Shown piece after piece: positions 8,312 through 17,592 of a stretch of 64,000 bases of DNA. The position numbers and the translations under genes were made by a program. Location of the stretch: positions 124,001 to 188,000 of the forward strand of contig NZ_CP111045.1 of NCBI RefSeq assembly GCF_026250525.1. The letters are read 5' to 3'. How positions within the stretch are numbered: position 1 is the first letter of the stretch; each line of letters starts with the position of its first letter. The notes below the pieces were generated by a model. The model worked only from the letters and a program-made list of their open reading frames with translations. It searched no databases and was not told the origin of the DNA. This DNA comes from Chondrinema litorale (lineage in GTDB: Bacteria; Bacteroidota; Bacteroidia; Cytophagales; Flammeovirgaceae).

Positions 8312-9814
8312 ATGAAACAAGCTGTCAATTTTTTAATCTCTATTTTTTCGGTATTACTATTCGCAAATTGCCAACCTCAAAGAAATACAGAAGACTTAAA
8401 AGATAAATTTAAATTAAGAGTTTCGGCATCTCAAACTGACTTACCGTCAGTAATACTAAAAAAAGTAAATGCGATAGATTTTCAAGATTCTATTATCATA
8501 ATTCAAGAACTAGACTCTTTGGGAGAACTCGTAATTGAGGAAAGTTTACATGCTCCATTACTTACCTATTTGGTTGTTGATGATATAAACCATCCTGTTT
8601 ATCTCAAACCCGGTGATAATTTAACTGTGCATGTTAATCAATCTGAAATCTATTTTTCTGGAAAAGGTGCTGAGTTAAGTAATGCTGTATCGCAATATCT
8701 AAAGCAATTTCTAGCGATTAGAGAGCAGTATGTGGTTTCTAATGGCAATATGATTTTTAATTTAGATTATTCTCATTTTGTTGATAGGATGGATTCTTTA
8801 CAAAATGCACTGGGAGATTTTCATCAAGCTTTTATTGATTCAGTAAACTTACCACAAGAGTTGAGCAACTCGCTGGAAAATAGGAACAGAATCAACTTAG
8901 TTTGGCTAAAAGAAAATTGTGAGCTGGCAAATCCTGAAATGAATAATAGTTTAAACATAGAAAAGAGCGAGAAAAAACTTGACAGTGTATATTTTGCTTT
9001 CCCTTTTTCAGATACTTTGCTGAAAGATCAATTCACTGCACTTGATTACACGATTGCAGCGCAAATGTATTTAGACTTACACGTGCTAAGACCAGCATAC
9101 AAGAATCTACCACAAGTAAAAAATGGTTATATCAACGATTCCATACCGTCTGAAGAAGTAATCCCTTATGTTACAAATCAATTGATAGAGAATATGGAGA
9201 TTTCGGAAGAGGTAAAAGAGTTTCTTTTAGCAAAAAATACCTTATCTCGAATAATGGATAACGGAATTAGTGAAAGTACTGATAGTTTGATGAATAACTT
9301 CAAAAGAACTTATAGTAACTCTATTTACACGGCTGCTTTAGAAAATGAATATAGAAATTGGAATGCGATTATTCCGGGCAAGCCAGCTCCAGATTTTGTA
9401 GGCATTACACCAGAAGGCGAGAAAGTTTCTCTCAGTGACTTATGTGGCAAAGTAGTTTATATTGATTTTTGGGCAACTTGGTGCGGCCCATGTATAGAAC
9501 AATTTCCGTATTCGGAGCAGCTAGAAAGTGAGTTTGAAGGAAGTGAAAATGTAGCTTTTTTGTATGTTTCTGTTGATAAGAACAAAGAAAAGTGGGAGAG
9601 GATGATAAAAAATAAAAACCTACATGGTTTACATGTAATTGATGCAGAAGTTGCCAATCACGAAAAATCTGTTTGGAATAAATATGTATTAAGAGGCGTA
9701 CCTCGATTTATTTTGGTAGATCAGTCGGGTTTAATCGCAAACGAAAATGCTCCAATTCCATCATCTGGTAAAGTAAAAGCAGAGGTTGATAAGCTTTTAG
9801 CAAAAGGTATTTAA
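8312..9814 (+). CDS. TlpA-like thioredoxin-fold lipoprotein (third paralog)
   Basis: 500 residues with a lipoprotein signal peptide (FSVLLFANC, lipid cysteine C20). It aligns end to end with the product of the 6701 gene: VNAIDFQDSII, ELDSLGELVIEE, GKGAELSN, FHQAFIDSVNLP and the final IPSSGKVKAEVDKLL recur in all copies. The active-site motif is WATWCGPCIEQF (C391, C394), and an extra cysteine at 378 is absent from the sister. The cis-Pro loop is RGVPRFILVDQ. Role: envelope disulfide reductase-like protein; substrate unknown. It ends 32 bases before the end of the convergent broken barrel gene. Confidence 0.9.
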   Translation: MKQAVNFLISIFSVLLFANCQPQRNTEDLKDKFKLRVSASQTDLPSVILKKVNAIDFQDSIIIIQELDSLGELVIEESLHAPLLTYLVVDDINHPVYLKPGDNLTVHVNQSEIYFSGKGAELSNAVSQYLKQFLAIREQYVVSNGNMIFNLDYSHFVDRMDSLQNALGDFHQAFIDSVNLPQELSNSLENRNRINLVWLKENCELANPEMNNSLNIEKSEKKLDSVYFAFPFSDTLLKDQFTALDYTIAAQMYLDLHVLRPAYKNLPQVKNGYINDSIPSEEVIPYVTNQLIENMEISEEVKEFLLAKNTLSRIMDNGISESTDSLMNNFKRTYSNSIYTAALENEYRNWNAIIPGKPAPDFVGITPEGEKVSLSDLCGKVVYIDFWATWCGPCIEQFPYSEQLESEFEGSENVAFLYVSVDKNKEKWERMIKNKNLHGLHVIDAEVANHEKSVWNKYVLRGVPRFILVDQSGLIANENAPIPSSGKVKAEVDKLLAKGI

Positions 9815-9846
9815 CTATCTAGCTAAAAGCCTATCAATTGTGAGAT

Positions 9847-10526
9847 TTATAAAAAGTTTAAACCCCAAATTATATGAAAACTATTGTGTTTTAATTGATT
9901 GTCAGGAAAAAATTCATCTGTAGAGAAACTATTAAAACTTCTTTTGTGCATTACTGAAAGATAAATGACAAACTTTTCACTAGTTTTTGTACTAAGTCCA
10001 ATTTCTCCTAATCCTGCAAAGTCGAACTTTGTTATGTTATCATTAAATATCACTTCATTCTTGTCAATAATCTCATTATTCTCGCTATAAACAGTTGTTT
10101 TTACTTTTGCTCTTAATAAGTAAGATGGAGCAATTCCAGTTTTTATAAAAATATGTCCTCTTTTTTCAAACATATTTATCAGGTTATATCTAATCTTTAA
10201 TGGTACTGATAAATAGTTGTATCTGAACTGATAATTAACACTTTGGCTAGTTTGGTAATTTCTGTCAAAACTAAAACCGTTTGGACTATAAAAAAGCTCT
10301 GCACCTAAAGACAACTTTTCTTTCAGGAAATATTCAAAAGTTGAACCTCCCACTGTTTTGGATGTTCTATTTTCTACACCTTCAAATTTTCTACACCTTC
10401 AAAATCTTCAGATGAAATATAGGCAATTGACTGTTGGACAGAAGCTCCAAAATGGAATTTTTTATCTTGAGCTAATGCAATTGAGTTTAATGCGACGAAT
10501 AAAATGATAGAGATATAGTATTTCAT
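9847..10526 (-). pseudogene. Outer-membrane beta-barrel protein, frameshifted by a 17-bp tandem duplication
   Basis: On the minus strand an ATG at 10526 opens a signal peptide (MKYYISIILFVALNSIALAQ) and mature start DKKFHFGASVQQS, but the frame hits TAG after GVENLKV. The 17-mer TTTTCTACACCTTCAAA occurs twice head-to-tail (10370-10386 and 10387-10403). Removing one copy restores a single frame: DFEGVENRTSKTVGGSTFEYF and on to the stop at 9847, giving 220 residues. The 168-residue downstream piece alone (GTG at 10353) lacks a signal peptide. The restored product looks like a PorT/OmpW-style eight-strand barrel: alternating strands such as YNYLSVPLKIRYNL and a C-terminal aromatic end (IIWGLNFL). 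Function would be outer-membrane; target unknown. It could be a true mutation, a reversible slip or an assembly error. Confidence 0.85.
10370..10403. repeat. Perfect 17-bp tandem duplication
   Basis: Two adjacent identical 17-base units, TTTTCTACACCTTCAAA. Because 17 is not a multiple of three, the extra copy shifts the frame of the barrel gene that contains it. A single perfect duplication with no divergence suggests a recent replication slip. Confidence 0.95.
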
Positions 10527-10953
10527 AGTGCTAGAAAAAATGCGATTATGCCTGAAATTAGGGTTAAATATTTATTTCCGCCACTATTTAGGCTTTTTTG
10601 TGATTTACACTACTTTACACTTTTTTATTACTTTTTAGTCAGTAAAGTGAACTTTTCATTTTTTTGAGATCAACTTTCAAAAATTAGAGGTTTTCTACTC
10701 TTTCTCTATTACAGATACTACCTTTTTTAAATTACTTCGATAAAATTCAAATTTTAAGGTTTTACTATTAACAAAATTGATTTATCAGTCCAGATTTAAA
10801 TTGTCAATCGTGTGAAATTTATTACATAATAATAATTTAATTTAAATTTTAATAAATGTGATTTTGCTTCAAAGTCCGTTAGGGTGGTGATTTTTATTTA
10901 GCCTACAGCTAATAAATGTTACTTAAAAAAATTATTTACTTAATTAACCTAGC
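10527..10953. other. Long AT-rich intergenic region between divergent genes
   Basis: 427 bases separate the start of the broken barrel gene from the lipoprotein gene at 10954. I see no open frame of note, no tRNA and no strong hairpin. There are AT-only runs near 10830-10860 and a short direct repeat of TTTACACT near 10611-10622. It presumably holds the two divergent promoters, but none stands out clearly. Confidence 0.4.
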
Positions 10954-12276
10954 ATGAAGAAAATCTCAATTCTCAACTGGCTTTTAGTGCTCTCTCTGTT
11001 CTACTTTACCGCATGTAATAAAGATGATGAAGAAATTGGAGAATTAGAAGAAACCTTTCCAGAAGCAACCGCTGAATCACACAAATCAACATTAGAGCAA
11101 ACGGGTATAGATTTTACCACTGAGCTCGAAAACATGAAAGACATTGAGTCTGTAAATTATGTAGTTACATTATTAGATTTCTTTGACCTAGACGATCCTT
11201 TCGACGATGATTCTGAACCAGTAGTAAATGGAAGAAGAAGTGCAACTTACTTTTTGCACGATATTAAAGCATTTAGCTTAGGCAAATTAACATTAAAAGA
11301 CCTAGCAAAAGGTAGAATTGCCGAAGGTGGTGATAGCATTGAAGAAGCTTTCGATTCAATTAAAGGTACTTATACTTGGAATAGCTCAACTTCTGAGTGG
11401 GATTTTACAGAAGGTGGTGATAAAGTGATTTTTGAATTCCCTTCTGAAGAAGGCGGTACTACTAATAATGCAGTTTTTACCATCCACAATTATGCTGGTG
11501 TAACTATCTCTGGTAATCCTTTAGAAGAAAATGAAGATTACACTGGTGACCTTCCTGCTGAGTTAGATGCAGATTTAGTAATCGATGGTACTACTGTTAT
11601 GGAATATGGTTTCGATATTAGCTATAACACAGATGGAGTTCCAACAAGTGTTTCTACTACTTTATCGCTAAGCCCATATTCATTAACTTATAGCTTAACA
11701 AATAGCACATCTGAAATTACTTCTGGTTATAAATTACAAAAAGGAGATTCTAACATCATCGCTGTAAATCTTGGTGTAAGTGGTAACTTCGATATAGACA
11801 ATATTGAGAGTTCTGCAGACGACGAAGATATTTCTGGTGTAGTAAGTGCTGGTGAAGTTAGCTTACAATTATATGATATTAAATTTGTAGCTGATCTTTC
11901 AGATGTTGAAGGTTTAGCTGACGAATTAGACGCAATTGAAGCAAAACAAGATAATGATGATTATGAAGGTGCTGCTTTAATTTTAGAAACAGCAATGAAT
12001 GATCACTTAAGCTTTAAAGTGAAATATGCGAGCAAAAACGAAATTATTGCTGTCGGAGTTTTTGAAGGTATTGTTATGGAAGATACTTACACTTACTACG
12101 AGTGGGATGCAGATGCACAAGATTGGATAGAATACGAAGCAGTTGACACATGGATTGAGCCAAATATGATTCTTCAGTTTGGTGATGATTCTAAAGTAAG
12201 TATTGATACTTATTTTGAAGAAGGTTTTGAAGACCTAGAGCAAGCAATTGAAGATTTACTTGAGTCTATAGATTAA
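10954..12276 (+). CDS. Large acidic lipoprotein, probably surface-exposed, unknown function
   Basis: 440 residues. The signal peptide ends in YFTAC with lipid cysteine C21, followed directly by NKDDEE. A run of acidic residues just after the cysteine is the known lipoprotein export signal that sends Bacteroidota lipoproteins to the outside of the outer membrane. The mature protein is strongly acidic, with DDPFDDDSEP near residue 87 and many Glu/Asp throughout, and is rich in Thr and Ser strands typical of beta-sandwich proteins. No catalytic motif is recognised. It has a long upstream region and a clear terminator, so it is probably transcribed alone. Function unknown. Confidence 0.8.
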   Translation: MKKISILNWLLVLSLFYFTACNKDDEEIGELEETFPEATAESHKSTLEQTGIDFTTELENMKDIESVNYVVTLLDFFDLDDPFDDDSEPVVNGRRSATYFLHDIKAFSLGKLTLKDLAKGRIAEGGDSIEEAFDSIKGTYTWNSSTSEWDFTEGGDKVIFEFPSEEGGTTNNAVFTIHNYAGVTISGNPLEENEDYTGDLPAELDADLVIDGTTVMEYGFDISYNTDGVPTSVSTTLSLSPYSLTYSLTNSTSEITSGYKLQKGDSNIIAVNLGVSGNFDIDNIESSADDEDISGVVSAGEVSLQLYDIKFVADLSDVEGLADELDAIEAKQDNDDYEGAALILETAMNDHLSFKVKYASKNEIIAVGVFEGIVMEDTYTYYEWDADAQDWIEYEAVDTWIEPNMILQFGDDSKVSIDTYFEEGFEDLEQAIEDLLESID

Positions 12277-12308
12277 GTAAAAAATTATAAAATGCATTTA
12301 GATGAAAG

Positions 12309-12336
12309 CCCTGATATTTATATCAGGGTTTTTATT
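12309..12336 (+). terminator. Rho-independent terminator
   Basis: Perfect 8-base stem CCCTGATA (12309-12316) with TATCAGGG (12321-12328), loop TTTA, followed by TTTTTATTTT. It sits 32 bases after the acidic lipoprotein stop and touches the end of the convergent DUF4249 gene, so it may also stop transcription from the other side. Confidence 0.9.
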
Positions 12337-13195
12337 TTACAATTAATTGATAATAAGTTGCTCCATACCCTCCCCAAACTCCTAAAGTTCCTTCTCCGGT
12401 ATTAGATAATATTTCGTTGCCAGACGATGTAAAAGGATTACCTACAGAATAAGCTTCTCTTTCAAGCGTGCGCCAAAAATCAAAATGAGCTTTATCTAAA
12501 GAGCAAAACTTTACTCTAATTGTATCTCCTTTGGTAAAATATATATCATCTGCAATTTCTGTAAGACTTTGCGAACCTCTCAGTATGTTAAGCGAAAAAG
12601 TCTCTCCATTAAAGTATTTATCGCCAAGCGTAGACAAATACATGGGCACATATTTTACATCTTTATTTTCTCTATAGGTAAAAATGCGGTAGTAATTTTC
12701 TTCTTCAGCATTATCTGTAAATTCAGCTCCAAGTAAAGCCAATGTATCTTCAGAACTATCAAACTCGAATGAGAGATTATCAAACTTTGGTGGCTCTGGT
12801 ATACTTGTTTCAGCCTGATAAACTTGCCCTTGTGTCTCAACAGTTAGGGTATAAGTTTTGCCAACTTCTCCGACTAGTTCTGTGCCTTTATAATAGTAAG
12901 GAGGAAATTTATCACTGTTTTTAGTAAGTGTGAGTACTTCAGATTTTTCACCATCAGAAATAGAAACCTTTGCAGTAGAAACTAAAGCTTCTCTTAAAGC
13001 GGCTGAGTCAATATCTGCAAAGTAAGAAGCGCTTTTTGTTAAGGTAACTTGTGCATATTTTCCCTGTTCTATTTGGCCATCTATTACCAATTTAGGCTCA
13101 TAAGTAGGCAGTTTTAAATCCCCGGCTTCATCTTCACAAGCTGTGAGTAGAAGAAAGAACATTGAGATTATATATAAAGGAATGTATTTTTTCAT
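12332..13195 (-). CDS. DUF4249 lipoprotein, partner of TonB-dependent receptor
   Basis: 287 residues with a lipoprotein signal peptide (MFFLLLTAC, lipid cysteine C20) followed by EDEAGD, an acidic tail compatible with export to the cell surface. The start of the mature part, PKLVIDGQIEQGKYAQVTLTKS, is the characteristic opening of DUF4249 proteins, which are Ig-like and nearly always encoded next to a TonB-dependent receptor. It begins 8 bases after the receptor gene and is surely in the same operon. By analogy with SusD-like lids it may help capture a ligand, but this is inference; the ligand is unknown. Confidence 0.88.
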   Translation of the reverse strand: MKKYIPLYIISMFFLLLTACEDEAGDLKLPTYEPKLVIDGQIEQGKYAQVTLTKSASYFADIDSAALREALVSTAKVSISDGEKSEVLTLTKNSDKFPPYYYKGTELVGEVGKTYTLTVETQGQVYQAETSIPEPPKFDNLSFEFDSSEDTLALLGAEFTDNAEEENYYRIFTYRENKDVKYVPMYLSTLGDKYFNGETFSLNILRGSQSLTEIADDIYFTKGDTIRVKFCSLDKAHFDFWRTLEREAYSVGNPFTSSGNEILSNTGEGTLGVWGGYGATYYQLIVK

Positions 13196-13203
13196 AGCTG
13201 ATT

Positions 13204-15585
13204 TTAGAATTCAAATCGATAGGCAACTGATGGAAGCACTGGAAACAAAGAAACTTTTTTTGCCGAAATGGTTAGGTTGTACTCATTCACATCTCCATCC
13301 ACATCGAAATAGATGTAGTACGGATTTCTCCGATTATAGACATTGTAAACAGAAAACACCCAGAAAGACTGATAAGCATTGCTTGATTTACCTTTTAAAG
13401 TGGCTGAGAAATCTAAACGGTGATAGGCTGGCATTAAAAAGTTATTTTTGCTGCCATAATCGTTTATCACATTGCCATCGATTAAATACCTGCCAGTGGG
13501 AAGGGTTAATCGGTTGCCAGTGGCATATACAAAAACAGAAGAAAACTTCCATCGCTCATTTAATTTGTAATTGCCTACAAAAGACAAATCGTGCAATCGG
13601 TCGTATTTTGCAGGGAAAATCTTGCCTTGATTCAATTCGCTAAACTTTCGGGTAGTCTTGGATAGTGTATAAGACAACCAGCCGGTAAATCGACCAGTTT
13701 TTTTCTCCACATACATTTCTAATCCAATAGATTTCCCTTTTCCGAAAGTGAAATTATCGTCGAAGTTGTTGCCGCTGCTGTAGCCAAATAAAACACCATT
13801 TCGGTATTCTACTTGATTTTGCATGAACTTGTAATATAAAACTGCGGAAGCTTCCCAAGCGTTTTGCTCAAAGTTTTTGAAGTAGCCAATGGAGTACTGG
13901 GTTCCAATTTGTGGTCGTATCTTTTCTGAGCTAGGTACCCAAATATCTGTCGGTAAAGAAACAGAAGAAACTGGTGCCAGATGAATGTATTGAAAGGTGC
14001 GATCGAAAGAACCTTTAATAGAAGATGCATCATTCAGTTTATATCTGAAAGAAGCTCTTGGTTCTAAACCAGAATAAGTTTGAATGTTTGCACCAGACTT
14101 ATAAAAAAGTGTATCTACAGTTTGCCCAGTTTCATTAGCAAGGTATCTGGTAAATGGCCCTCGATGCATAAAACCACTAAGCCTCAAACCTACATTTACC
14201 AATATTTTTTCATTCAATTCGAATTCATCATTTACAAAAGTAGCTGCTTCTAAAGCATACAGTTTCTCAGGTTGCCCTAAGTCTATTGCATCGTCTTTGG
14301 TACCTAATACGATGTTATTCGGCGTAAATCGATGCCAGATATAATCAGCTCCAATGGTGATATTGTGCTTTTTTATATTGGTTGATGATAGTGTAAACTT
14401 GGCTCCATAATCTCTAATACCAGAAGATAATTTAAGCTCGTAGTTGGTGATTACAGCACCTAAATCAAGTTGATAATCGGTGGCATACACTGTAAAATCT
14501 GAGATTAAATCTGGATTGAAAACATGTTGCCATTTTATAGAGCCTAATTGGTTTTGCCAGCGAATCGAGTTTTCAAAATCGTTTACTCCTTGATATAAAA
14601 AATCGTCTGTACCTTTATACAGATTAAAAGTGAGTCTGTCTTTCTTAGTGATTAAATGATCGTAATTCACATTTAAATCATAAAAATAGTAATTGGGCTG
14701 TTTCTTTAATTCTTCGATACTGTTTGAAAGCCCTTTGAGAATCAAATCGACATAAGTTCTTCGTGCTGAAACTAGGAGGGAAGATTTTTTATTGATTACA
14801 GGTACTTCTAAAGTCGCTGCGGCAGATAAAACGCCAAAATTACCTTTAACATGGCTTTTGTTTTTATCAGCATGTTTAGAGTTTACTTCTAAAATTGAAG
14901 AAAGCCTACCACCAAATTGCGCCGGAATCCCACCTTTGAGGATATTGAATTTTTCTACCGTGTTACCATTAAAAATGGAGAAGAAACCAAATAGGTGACT
15001 CGGATTATAAACCGGCACATCATCCATCAATATCAAGTTCTGATCTAAAGTGCCACCTCTCACATAGATTCCCGAATTTCCCTCACCAGAAGATTGCACT
15101 CCCGGCAGATATTGAATGCTTTTGAGTGGATCAACCTCACCAAGAAGAAAAGGTAAATCTTGTATGTCTTTTATGCTCAATTGCTTAGAACCGGCCTCAA
15201 TTCCCTGTATGTGTGCATTTTCTGCTTCGGCAAGAATGGTTACCTCCTCGGTAGTAAAAACGGATGGCTTTAAAGCTAGCGCGAACTCAGATTGTTGATG
15301 TGTATCAATGGTAGCACTGTATTTTTCATACCCAACGTATGAAACCAGAATTTCATAAACTCCTTTACTTAGCTTAATCGAAGCAATTCCAGTAAAATCT
15401 GTAAGCAGATTGTTGTCTTTGTCTTTTATTAAAATATGCGCTTTAAATAGCGGTTCACCACTTTCACTATCAGTTACTACAAATTTGCATTCACTGGTAT
15501 TTGGCAAATCATTTTGTTGGCTAAAGCCTACAAATACTTGACAAAGCAGTATTAAAAACAGAAAGTATTTCAAGAATTGAGTCAC
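13204..15585 (-). CDS. TonB-dependent outer-membrane receptor with carboxypeptidase-regulatory N-domain
   Basis: 793 residues. A signal peptide (to VGFSQ, residue 23) is followed by a CarboxypepD_reg-like domain (about 32-115: ESGEPLFKAHILIKD, IEILVSYVGYEKY-like strand), then the plug domain (about 125-235: LPFLLGEVDPLKSIQYLPGV, GIYVRGGTLDQNLILMDDV, GGIPAQFGGRLSS), then a 22-strand barrel rich in aromatic strands ending with SVAYRFEF. It imports a ligand across the outer membrane using TonB energy. No SusD gene is present; the partner is the DUF4249 lipoprotein downstream. At under 800 residues it is the shorter receptor class, as is usual for DUF4249-linked receptors. The substrate is not evident. 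Confidence 0.93.
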   Translation of the reverse strand: MTQFLKYFLFLILLCQVFVGFSQQNDLPNTSECKFVVTDSESGEPLFKAHILIKDKDNNLLTDFTGIASIKLSKGVYEILVSYVGYEKYSATIDTHQQSEFALALKPSVFTTEEVTILAEAENAHIQGIEAGSKQLSIKDIQDLPFLLGEVDPLKSIQYLPGVQSSGEGNSGIYVRGGTLDQNLILMDDVPVYNPSHLFGFFSIFNGNTVEKFNILKGGIPAQFGGRLSSILEVNSKHADKNKSHVKGNFGVLSAAATLEVPVINKKSSLLVSARRTYVDLILKGLSNSIEELKKQPNYYFYDLNVNYDHLITKKDRLTFNLYKGTDDFLYQGVNDFENSIRWQNQLGSIKWQHVFNPDLISDFTVYATDYQLDLGAVITNYELKLSSGIRDYGAKFTLSSTNIKKHNITIGADYIWHRFTPNNIVLGTKDDAIDLGQPEKLYALEAATFVNDEFELNEKILVNVGLRLSGFMHRGPFTRYLANETGQTVDTLFYKSGANIQTYSGLEPRASFRYKLNDASSIKGSFDRTFQYIHLAPVSSVSLPTDIWVPSSEKIRPQIGTQYSIGYFKNFEQNAWEASAVLYYKFMQNQVEYRNGVLFGYSSGNNFDDNFTFGKGKSIGLEMYVEKKTGRFTGWLSYTLSKTTRKFSELNQGKIFPAKYDRLHDLSFVGNYKLNERWKFSSVFVYATGNRLTLPTGRYLIDGNVINDYGSKNNFLMPAYHRLDFSATLKGKSSNAYQSFWVFSVYNVYNRRNPYYIYFDVDGDVNEYNLTISAKKVSLFPVLPSVAYRFEF

Positions 15586-15793
15586 CAGGGTAAAAGCAAA
15601 AAAAATATCAATTAAAAAATCTCTGATCAGTGTGAATAGCTACAAACACCTAGTAATTTTTACGCCGGCAAATACAAAAAATTTTAAGGGAAGGGACTTT
15701 TCATTAAAAGGCTATTTAGAAAGTGATTTTCATTTATTTAGCTTAATTTGAGCAAAAAAGTAAATTATTGAATTAAGATTAACTGAAGGCAAT

Positions 15794-16501
15794 ATGTTCT
15801 TTAACTGGATAAAACTAAACTTACTCCTCATATTTATTTTTGCTAATATATATCCTACTTTTCACCTTACCGGACCATCTCAAATTTATTCGGAGATTAT
15901 CCCGATTTCAATTAATGATGAAAAAGTAATATTGGCCAAAACCAGACTGATCGAGAATTATTTGGGTACTCATGGGGAGGTAACGGTTAAATATGGGTTT
16001 TGTCTGATTGAAAATAAAAGTATTTCTGAATTTAAAGGCATTAGATTAGAATCACCTAAAAATAATAATACCCAAGAGTATTATAAAAAACTTAAGTTTT
16101 GGGATGCGATTTTTTATGGAGAAACAACTAACTCTCAGTTAAAAGAAATTACCTCATATTTAAAGTTAGACAACAGCTATGATAGTGTAAATGTGAAATC
16201 TTACTATAAAAATAAAAAGTTAAAGAAAAGCATATTTGAAGAAGAATATAAATTGAAGCTAGCTGAAACTCCTCAACTAAGCTTGAAAAATGGTCAATCA
16301 GATGATTATGAAAAGACTAAAGATATATTGGTTCTTTATGATTTTGGGGATATTTTAATATTGCATAATGAATTTTTTTATGTAGAGGATGATTTGGTTG
16401 GGGCAAGCTTTAATTATTATCATCCTTGGTTTGATGCAAACAGAAATGAACATTCTGTGAAGTATGAAGAGTATGTAATAACAGGCATAATTTTTAAATA
16501 A
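15794..16501 (+). CDS. Hypothetical protein with N-terminal signal or anchor
   Basis: 235 residues. Residues 8-26 (LNLLLIFIFANIYPTFHL) are a hydrophobic segment, either an uncleaved anchor or a signal peptide, so the rest probably lies in the periplasm. The remainder is Lys-, Asn- and Tyr-rich with no motif I recognise. A middle basic stretch (YYKNKKLKKS) precedes a C-terminal half rich in beta-prone aromatic residues (VASFNYYHPWFDAN-like). It stands alone, 208 bases after the divergent TonB receptor start and 146 bases before the CreD cluster. Function unknown. Confidence 0.65.
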   Translation: MFFNWIKLNLLLIFIFANIYPTFHLTGPSQIYSEIIPISINDEKVILAKTRLIENYLGTHGEVTVKYGFCLIENKSISEFKGIRLESPKNNNTQEYYKKLKFWDAIFYGETTNSQLKEITSYLKLDNSYDSVNVKSYYKNKKLKKSIFEEEYKLKLAETPQLSLKNGQSDDYEKTKDILVLYDFGDILILHNEFFYVEDDLVGASFNYYHPWFDANRNEHSVKYEEYVITGIIFK

Positions 16502-16596
16502 TAGTTTAAATCAGCTCAAAGGCAGTTATTTCATCTTTCTTTTTTCTCTAAAAACACACTTTCTCATAAAAATTTAAAATTATTTACACTTAACTA

Positions 16597-16639
16597 TTGC
16601 TTTTTTCTGAATAATCAAATTACTTTGAATTACAAAGTA
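16597..16639 (+). promoter_or_regulatory. Promoter with overlapping inverted-repeat operator (first copy)
   Basis: The sequence TACTTTGAATTACAAAGTA (16621-16639) is a perfect inverted repeat with 7-base arms and a 5-base spacer. Its left arm lies in a -7-like element TTACTTTG (16620-16627; Bacteroidota consensus TAnnTTTG), with TTG at 16597-16599 twenty bases upstream as a -33 match. A repressor bound here would block the promoter of the gene starting at 16648. A near-identical site lies at 17593-17609. Confidence 0.7.
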
Positions 16640-16647
16640 CTTTATTT

Positions 16648-17268
16648 ATGAAATCACAGGAAGAATACTTAGCAGATATCAAACACATTAAAGACATGAT
16701 GAACCGCTCATCAAGATTTATTTCTTTGAGTGGTATGTCGGGAGTTTCGGCAGGCGTCTTTGCTTTGATAGGTGCTATAATGGCTCATCAAACTATCTAT
16801 ACAAGTGTAGTAAATCTGGGATACAGACCAATCATTCTTGATCAGAATAAATTAGTTCTATTATTAATCATTGCTGTATCTGTTCTGATAGCAGCAGTTG
16901 GTTCTGGAATATTTTTTACGACAAGAAAAGCTAAAAAGAACAACCAGAAACTATGGGATGTGCAAACCAAAAGATTAATTATTAACCTATTTATACCATT
17001 AGTTACAGGAGGTATTCTTTCTTTAATCTTGTTATTTAAAGGTTATGTAGGCTTGGTAGCGCCACTTACTTTGATATTTTATGGGCTAGGTTTGGTAAAT
17101 GGTTCGCACTTCACATTAAATGAAATTAGGAGTTTGGGATTGATTGAAATCGCATTAGGACTGGTTTCTATGAATTTTATTGGATATGGTTTGTATTTTT
17201 GGGCTGTGGGGTTTGGTGTACTGCACATAGTTTATGGAATTATTATGCAAGTAAAATACGGATCGTGA
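16648..17268 (+). CDS. Small multi-pass membrane protein linked to winged-helix regulator
   Basis: 206 residues. After a basic cytoplasmic start (KSQEEYLADIKHIKDMMNRSS) there are about five hydrophobic segments (near 28-48, 71-93, 112-131, 133-150, 160-203). This is the membrane protein commonly found just before an HTH_34 winged-helix regulator in Bacteroidota; its biochemical role is not known. Its stop overlaps the GTG start of the regulator (GTGA at 17265-17268), so the two are translationally coupled. The operator 9 bases before its start indicates control by that regulator. Confidence 0.8.
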   Translation: MKSQEEYLADIKHIKDMMNRSSRFISLSGMSGVSAGVFALIGAIMAHQTIYTSVVNLGYRPIILDQNKLVLLLIIAVSVLIAAVGSGIFFTTRKAKKNNQKLWDVQTKRLIINLFIPLVTGGILSLILLFKGYVGLVAPLTLIFYGLGLVNGSHFTLNEIRSLGLIEIALGLVSMNFIGYGLYFWAVGFGVLHIVYGIIMQVKYGS

Positions 17269-17558
17269 AGGATTTACTAAAAGATCTAAATAAAGCTTTT
17301 GAAAATAGGGTAAGGTTGGGGATCATGTCGGCACTTATGGTAAACGATTATGTAGATTTTAATACTTTAAAGAGTTTATTACCGGGTGTGTCTGATGGAA
17401 ACCTAGCCAGCCATCTGAAATCGTTGGAAAAATCGGAATACATTTCTTATCAAAAAGAATTTGTAGATAGGAAACCTAATACCAAGTATTCTGCTACTCA
17501 GGCGGGTAGAGAAGCATTTGTTAAACATGTAAAAGCTATTGAGCAATTGTTAAAATAA
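17265..17558 (+). CDS. Winged-helix transcriptional regulator (HTH_34 type)
   Basis: 97 residues starting at GTG 17265; a longer reading from 17199 would overlap the membrane-protein gene by 70 bases with unlikely residues, so it is rejected. The fold is a single winged helix: LNKAFENRVRLGIMSALMV (helix 1), DFNTLKSLL (helix 2), SDGNLASHLKSLEKSEYI (recognition helix and start of wing), KPNTKYSATQAGREAF (wing and last helix). It matches the MarR/PadR-like HTH_34 family. It should bind the repeated site ACTTTG-N5-CAAAGT in front of this operon and of creD, giving autoregulation. The signal is unknown, perhaps sensed by the coupled membrane protein. Confidence 0.9.
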   Translation: MKDLLKDLNKAFENRVRLGIMSALMVNDYVDFNTLKSLLPGVSDGNLASHLKSLEKSEYISYQKEFVDRKPNTKYSATQAGREAFVKHVKAIEQLLK

Positions 17559-17592
17559 GAAAATTAAAAAAGTAAAATTTTTTTACCCATTC

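Noticed and set aside
13143..13643. 166-codon plus-strand open frame
   Set aside because: It is antisense to the TonB receptor, Cys/His/Arg-rich without any domain; the receptor frame explains the DNA.
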